Source: Rugosibacter sp. (lineage in GTDB: Bacteria > Pseudomonadota > Gammaproteobacteria > Burkholderiales > Rhodocyclaceae). Taken from it: a DNA stretch of 10,676 nt. Shown one piece after another: positions 7,218 through 10,676 of the stretch. Each line of letters begins with the position of its first letter. The stretch's first letter is position 1. Made by a program: the position numbers and the translations under genes. The DNA is taken from contig JAUSQB010000358.1 in the NCBI GenBank assembly GCA_030652715.1, positions 1-10,676 on the forward strand. Direction: 5' to 3'. The notes under the pieces were generated by a model that had not been told where the DNA came from, did not search any database, and saw nothing but the letters and a program-made list of their open reading frames with translations.

Positions 7218-7436
7218 ATGAATGTACGCGTGGAAGCGGTCGTGGAAATGGCCAGAACGTGGGCGACAGAGGATCAGGCCGAGCTGCTGGATGCGCTGTT
7301 CGGTTTGGTCAGTCCGGTCGGTGATGATTTGGAGGCGCAATGGGTCAATGAATGCGAAGATCGCTGTGCCGCGATAGATAGCGGCGAAATGCCGGTGATT
7401 GCTGCTGAAATGGTCATGGCCAAATATCGTCGTTGA
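7218..7436 (+). CDS. antitoxin of the PF09720 addiction-module family
   Basis: A 72-residue acidic protein resembling the addiction module component family (PF09720, often paired with ParE-like toxins). It has an N-terminal helix-forming half (about 5-31, EDQAELLDALFGL), then an acidic linker and the family-like C-terminal block with Trp42, the spaced acidic/basic pattern ECEDRCAAIDSGE (45-57), and the IAAEMV segment that would fold against the toxin. Its expected role is to bind and neutralise the toxin encoded directly downstream and to be degraded by host proteases when synthesis stops. No recognisable helix-turn-helix or ribbon-helix-helix DNA-binding motif is evident, so which component binds the palindromes is open. 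The stop overlaps the toxin start by one base (TGATG), a typical arrangement for translational coupling. Family assignment is from pattern memory. Confidence 0.8.
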   Translation: MNVRVEAVVEMARTWATEDQAELLDALFGLVSPVGDDLEAQWVNECEDRCAAIDSGEMPVIAAEMVMAKYRR

Positions 7437-7735
7437 TGGAACTCCGTTTTTCGGTAGCAGCTCAAGTTGAACTGGATGAGGCATTCGGGTATCTGGAAGC
7501 CGAGCAGGCGGATTTGGGCTACCGTTTTACCGCTGATATAGATGAGGCGCTTGGCCGTATTCAGATGTACCCACTGGCGTGGCATCCTCTAGGGCACAAT
7601 TTGCGGCGCTGCCACTTGAGGCACTTTCGCTATGGTGTGATTTATCGAATCCGGGGTGACCAGGCAGAAGTCGTCGCCATCGCGCATGACAGCCGCGAGC
7701 TTGATTATTGGCGTGATCGGTTGGGCACGAAGTGA
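7436..7735 (+). CDS. ParE/RelE-superfamily toxin
   Basis: A 99-residue basic protein with the ParE/RelE toxin pattern (PF05016). An N-terminal strand (LRFSVAAQ) leads into two helices with VELDEAFGYLE (11-21) and LGYRF (27-31), then a P-x-W-H-P-L-G turn. The beta-sheet core carries R57/R58, FRYGVIYRI (64-72), VVAIAHDSRE (79-88) and the terminal YWRDR (91-95). The HDSRxxxYWxxR ending is characteristic of ParE-like members. ParE proteins poison DNA gyrase, whereas RelE proteins cut mRNA in the ribosome. The RelE catalytic set is not clearly present and the pattern is closer to ParE, but the target cannot be decided from sequence. It is intact and full length, preceded by its cognate antitoxin with a 1-base overlap, so the module is probably functional. 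gyrA lies 5.8 kb upstream, presumably by coincidence. Confidence 0.83.
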   Translation: MELRFSVAAQVELDEAFGYLEAEQADLGYRFTADIDEALGRIQMYPLAWHPLGHNLRRCHLRHFRYGVIYRIRGDQAEVVAIAHDSRELDYWRDRLGTK

Positions 7736-7899
7736 ACCTGAAAGTTACGCGAGAAATTTGCTGTAACGATTCAGCGGCTGGCCTGGACCCATTTGATTTA
7801 CTGTTGTCCGCAAAAGTCGGCGCTGACGGGACGGCGTATGGGCAAAAAGAACCGCGATACGTCCCTTGTTTTCTAACTGTTTGAAACCTATCTCAATCT
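7736..7899 (+). other. 164-base spacer between toxin and HNH gene
   Basis: No credible gene. It contains the weak hairpin at 7828-7865 followed by a T-rich run, and an in-frame TGA at 7882-7884 that limits how far upstream the HNH gene can start. I see no clear promoter or Shine-Dalgarno site for the HNH gene, so it may be expressed from the toxin-antitoxin promoter or a non-consensus promoter. Confidence 0.6.
7828..7874 (+). terminator. weak possible terminator after the toxin
   Basis: GGGAC…GTAT (7828-7832, 7836-7839) can pair with ATAC-GTCCC (7857-7865), with a 3-base bulge and a 17-base loop. TTGTTTTCT follows. The bulge and long loop make it a poor terminator; it could be a leader structure of the HNH mRNA instead. 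Confidence 0.25.
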
Positions 7900-9504
7900 A
7901 TGTCGTCGTTACTCCTTAGCCGCCTATCTGGCGAAGACCGTCAGCAGCTCATTCAGCATCTTTATCTCGCGCAGAAGCGTAGTTGCTTCATATGTGAGCA
8001 GCCGATTGATCTGGTTGCGCAAAAAAATGCGATTGACATCGACCATGTCGTGCCATTGAAAGTGGGCGGCAAAGATGATCCGGCTAACTTTGCGTTGACC
8101 CACGCAAGTTGCAATCGCTCCAAACAGGCTTCCAATTTGGAGGTAGCACGCATCCTTAGTCGCTTTTCGCAACTGAAGGAGAAGCTGGCAGCCAGGAATT
8201 TATCGCCCAATCTTGGCGACTTGCTGACCCAGGCCGGGGGTGGTAATCACTCCTTGGGCTTTAGCTTGATCGGCGATACCTTGTCCTATAGTTTCAGTGA
8301 GCTGGGAGACAACACGGTAAGGACGCTGCCTATCTATGTGGATGAGTTAAGCGGCTTTCGCTTTTTTTTTGCAAAACTGCCGATTCAGTATTTGGCGCAT
8401 GATGCGCACATCAACCCACGTTCAATCGGCAGCAATATCTCCAAGCTGGTAGAAGAATTTTTTAACAAACGGCCTCAATTGCATGTTCCTTTAGGATGGA
8501 TTTCCAGCAAAGATAATCGTAGTGCTATTCATGTGTTTGATGGACAGCATAAGGCGGCAGCGCAAATCATGTTGGGCGCAAAGTCGCTGCCAGTGAGGGT
8601 ATTTATTGACCCTGATCCAGATACGTTAATCACAACCAATACCAATGCAGGAACAACGCTGAAACAAGTTGCATTTGATAAATCGGTACAGCGGCATTTA
8701 GGTAATACGCTCTACCAGGAACGTCTGCAACGGTATCGAATAGCTACGGGGCGCAAGGATGATGATCTGAATTTCTCCGAACGGGATTTGATCAACCATT
8801 TCAAGGGGCAGGCGCGCGAGATCAAGCGTTACATTCTGGATTCAGTTCGTACCGGTGTGACGTCAGATCCAGGCAATAAGCTGATTAGCTTCATTGACAT
8901 GTCTGGACGCGGTACGGATCACCCGTTGTCATACAGCACGGTGGAGAAAACCTTCTACTCGTTCTTTATTTATCAAGAGGTGCTGGAAACACCCATTGAT
9001 TATCAGATGGAAGAAGGGGAGAACCCGCGCGAAGTAGAGCGCAGTCAGATTGTCGCCCTGATGAACCTGATTGCTGAATCTCTGTACATTGACAAGTTCG
9101 ATGACAGTGTTGGTACTGACAAGATTGAAAACAAACTGCGCAAGGGCGAAACCTTCAGCCATGACCACTTGCGAGCCTACCGTCTAAGCAAGGAAGAGAT
9201 CGTCTATAACTGGCTACAGTACATGAGCCAGATTGCAAGGCAATATTTCATTATGCAAGGAAACCCCGACCCTCAAGATAAACTCTTTCAGTGTCGATTC
9301 CCTGAGCCGGTATGGGAAAACATGCGCAGGTTCTTGAAGAGCCTTGGTGAGCTTCCAGTATGGGTTAACACAGAATTGTCTGAGTCAGTATTCGGCGGCA
9401 AGCAGAACAATAATTTCTGGAAAACCATCTTTGAGACGGGTAAGACCCCGCAGGGCATGCAGGTGCTGGTCAAGCCTATCAATCTGATAGATATGATCAA
9501 GTAA
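7900..9504 (+). CDS. HNH endonuclease fused to a DndB-like DGQHR-type domain
   Basis: A 534-residue protein I recognise by domains only. Residues ~25-76 form an HNH (beta-beta-alpha metal) nuclease domain: CFIC (29-32), IDIDHVVPL (46-53) with Asp48 and catalytic His49, GGKDDPANF with Asn63, and THASCNRSK (67-75), giving a Cys-Cys-His-Cys zinc set (C29, C32, H68, C71). The rest (~140-534) is a DGQHR-type region with FDGQHKAAA (213-221; DGQHK in place of DGQHR) followed by LPVRVFID and NTNAGTTLKQV. That motif marks DndB, a DNA-phosphorothioation regulator, and related ParB-like folds. Intact and cytoplasmic, with no signal or membrane segment. The start is constrained by an in-frame TGA at 7882, but no ribosome site is visible. 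Sampled lines are AT-richer than neighbouring genes. It lies beside a toxin-antitoxin pair in an otherwise housekeeping operon. The likely role is DNA recognition and cutting (defence or selfish), by inference; no modification genes are adjacent. Confidence 0.8.
   Translation: MSSLLLSRLSGEDRQQLIQHLYLAQKRSCFICEQPIDLVAQKNAIDIDHVVPLKVGGKDDPANFALTHASCNRSKQASNLEVARILSRFSQLKEKLAARNLSPNLGDLLTQAGGGNHSLGFSLIGDTLSYSFSELGDNTVRTLPIYVDELSGFRFFFAKLPIQYLAHDAHINPRSIGSNISKLVEEFFNKRPQLHVPLGWISSKDNRSAIHVFDGQHKAAAQIMLGAKSLPVRVFIDPDPDTLITTNTNAGTTLKQVAFDKSVQRHLGNTLYQERLQRYRIATGRKDDDLNFSERDLINHFKGQAREIKRYILDSVRTGVTSDPGNKLISFIDMSGRGTDHPLSYSTVEKTFYSFFIYQEVLETPIDYQMEEGENPREVERSQIVALMNLIAESLYIDKFDDSVGTDKIENKLRKGETFSHDHLRAYRLSKEEIVYNWLQYMSQIARQYFIMQGNPDPQDKLFQCRFPEPVWENMRRFLKSLGELPVWVNTELSESVFGGKQNNNFWKTIFETGKTPQGMQVLVKPINLIDMIK
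8362..8370 (+). repeat. T9 homopolymer tract inside the HNH gene
   Basis: Nine consecutive T bases encode Phe155-Phe157. Loss of one T would lead to TAG at 8450-8452, and gain of one to TGA at 8400-8402. Either slip would leave the HNH domain but remove the DGQHK region. It is the longest single-base run I noticed in the window. Confidence 0.85.
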
Positions 9505-9705
9505 AAGGAATCAAAGAGCCGGGGTGAATTGCTTTCCTTGTTAGTCTTGTATATATCAACGACTTCACTTGTGCTGACTGAGCAAGATGCACCTTTACGC
9601 TGATGATGTGTCAGGTGCCGACGGTGCAAAGAAAGACAGATGAGCTACCACTGAGAGCGGAAGAAAAGTTTATGTTTGGAGCCGTGTGCAATACAAATAG
9701 ATAAT
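9505..9705 (+). other. 201-base spacer between HNH gene and aroA
   Basis: No credible gene; the only start-to-stop run noted is 18 codons. It is AT-rich at both ends. It holds a possible weak promoter (TTGCTT 9529-9534, 17 bases, TATATC 9552-9557) and a short inverted pair GCACCT/AGGTGC (9589-9594, 9613-9618) with a second GGTGC at 9623-9627. No strong terminator after the HNH gene and no Shine-Dalgarno site before aroA are visible. Confidence 0.6.
9529..9557 (+). promoter_or_regulatory. weak candidate promoter for aroA
   Basis: TTGCTT (3 of 6 to the -35 consensus) and TATATC (4 of 6 to the -10 consensus) are separated by 17 bases. The match is poor, but aroA is cut off from its usual operon by 2.7 kb and needs either read-through or a promoter of its own. 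Confidence 0.2.
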
Positions 9706-10676
9706 ATGAAATTCATTAACATTCCCCCGCTGACGAATGCCATAGGCACCGTGCGCTTGCCAGGCTCGAAGAGTATTTCCAACCGCATGCTGTTGCTGGC
9801 GGCACTGGCCGAAGGCACGACGGAAGTTCATGATGTGCTGGTGGCCGATGACACGCAAGTCATGCTGGCAGCACTCGAAAAAGTCGGCGTTGGTATGACG
9901 GCGATTGATGATCACACATGGCGAATTGAAGGCTGTGGCGGCACATTTCCTGTAAAAGCGGCTGATCTGTTCATGGGCAATGCAGGCACGGCGATTCGTC
10001 CGCTAACCGCAGCGCTGGCCTTGTCCGGCGGGCACTATCGTTTGAGTGGCGTGCCGCGCATGCATGAGCGCCCAATCGGCGATTTGATTGATGGCTTGCG
10101 CCAGATCGGTGCGGATGTCCGCTATACCGGCGAGGCTGGCTTTCCGCCGCTGGAAATTTTCCCCGCGACTATTCGCTTGGCGCAACCCATTCGTTTGCGC
10201 GGCGATGTCTCCTCGCAGTTTCTTACTGCCTTGTTGATGGCTTTGCCGCTCAGCGGTCAGGCGGCGGTGATTGAAATAACGACGGAGTTGATTTCTCAAC
10301 CCTATGTCGAGATCACGCTGAACTTGATGGCGCGCTTTGGCGTCGAGGTGCAGCGTGAAGGCTGGCAGCGCTTTATCATCCCGGCCGGGCAGCATTATCG
10401 CAGCCCCGGCGTGCTGCATGTTGAGGGCGATGCCTCTTCCGCATCGTATTTTCTTGCTGCCGGTTTGCTCGGCGGTGGCCCGGTGCGCGTGGAAGGCGTG
10501 GGCAAACACAGCATTCAAGGCGATGTGCGGTTTGCCGATGCGCTGGAATCCCTCGGTGCACGCATCGTGTGGGGCGAGAATTTTATTGAGGCTAGGGCAG
10601 GTTCAAGCGCGGCAGAAAAAATCAAGGCGTTCGATCTCGATCTCAATCACATTCCAGATGCGGCCATGACGCTGGC
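9706..10676 (+). CDS. aroA: 3-phosphoshikimate 1-carboxyvinyltransferase (EPSP synthase), 3' truncated by window
   Basis: The first 323 residues of a class I EPSP synthase, which joins shikimate-3-phosphate and phosphoenolpyruvate in the sixth shikimate-pathway step leading to chorismate. Motifs match E. coli Aro[11 protein letters not shown] (18-27, with K22, S23, R27), [10 protein letters not shown] (91-100, with Gly94 in the PEP site), [25 protein letters not shown], and NHIPDAAM with the catalytic Asp at 318. The frame is open to the last base; roughly the final 100-110 residues lie outside. The ATG at 9706 starts directly at the conserved N-terminus, yet no ribosome site precedes it. In relatives aroA normally follows tyrA closely; here the toxin-antitoxin and HNH genes intervene. 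It supplies the chorismate that PheA and TyrA (via prephenate) consume. Confidence 0.96.
   Translation, partial: MKFINIPPLTNAIGTVRLPGSKSISNRMLLLAALAEGTTEVHDVLVADDTQVMLAALEKVGVGMTAIDDHTWRIEGCGGTFPVKAADLFMGNAGTAIRPLTAALALSGGHYRLSGVPRMHERPIGDLIDGLRQIGADVRYTGEAGFPPLEIFPATIRLAQPIRLRGDVSSQFLTALLMALPLSGQAAVIEITTELISQPYVEITLNLMARFGVEVQREGWQRFIIPAGQHYRSPGVLHVEGDASSASYFLAAGLLGGGPVRVEGVGKHSIQGDVRFADALESLGARIVWGENFIEARAGSSAAEKIKAFDLDLNHIPDAAMTL

Noticed and set aside
6864..7484. 206-codon minus-strand frame across tyrA end, spacer and antitoxin
   Set aside because: Antisense to supported genes, with no domain resemblance and a His/Thr/Ile-rich composition typical of shadow frames.
7838..7876. 12-codon frame beginning MGKKNRDT before the HNH gene
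   Set aside because: Very short and unsupported; looks like chance.
9589..9628. GCACC/GGTGC inverted repeats as a terminator after the HNH gene
   Set aside because: Arms are only 5-6 bases, loops are long, and no T-run follows.
9587..9643. 18-codon frame between the HNH gene and aroA
   Set aside because: Too short, no ribosome site, no recognisable content.
7013..9705. Insertion sequence or integrative element with terminal repeats
   Set aside because: No transposase or integrase, and comparison by eye of the two flanks showed no convincing inverted or direct terminal repeats.
10003..10518. 171-codon minus-strand frame opposite aroA
   Set aside because: Shadow of aroA; all EPSP synthase motifs are on the + strand.

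Overview
The window looks like chromosomal DNA of a betaproteobacterium. The gene order gyrA-serC-serA-pheA-hisC-tyrA-(…)-aroA is the serine/aromatic amino acid cluster downstream of gyrA in many Beta- and some Gammaproteobacteria. The proteins are of proteobacterial type: a bifunctional P-protein, class I EPSP synthase and a short TyrA. A more exact taxon is not justified; Nitrosomonadales or a relative is a guess.

Layout. Positions 1-1646 hold the 3' part of gyrA (DNA gyrase A). Positions 1654-7012 hold serC, a serA-like ACT-domain dehydrogenase, pheA, hisC and tyrA, all on the + strand with gaps of 4-21 bases or overlaps of 4-8 bases, so they almost certainly form one operon. Positions 7013-9705 break this pattern. 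They contain a 205-base spacer with two matched palindromes and a likely promoter, an overlapping antitoxin/toxin pair (PF09720-type antitoxin, ParE/RelE-like toxin), a 164-base spacer, a 534-residue protein joining an N-terminal HNH nuclease domain to a DndB-like DGQHR-type core, and a 201-base spacer. At 9706 the housekeeping operon resumes with aroA, which runs off the window.

How the genes work together. SerA-like and SerC would carry out the first two steps of serine synthesis. AroA supplies chorismate through EPSP. PheA converts chorismate to prephenate and then phenylpyruvate; TyrA converts prephenate to 4-hydroxyphenylpyruvate. The HisC-type aminotransferase can serve histidine synthesis and possibly aromatic transamination.

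The interesting part is the 2.7-kb accessory cassette between tyrA and aroA. The main leads are the HNH-DGQHK fusion protein, a plausible stand-alone DNA-targeting or defence factor with a T9 slippage tract, and the pair of related 15-base palindromes spaced 42 bp (four helical turns) apart in front of the toxin-antitoxin genes. No integrase, transposase, tRNA, rRNA or CRISPR array was seen.
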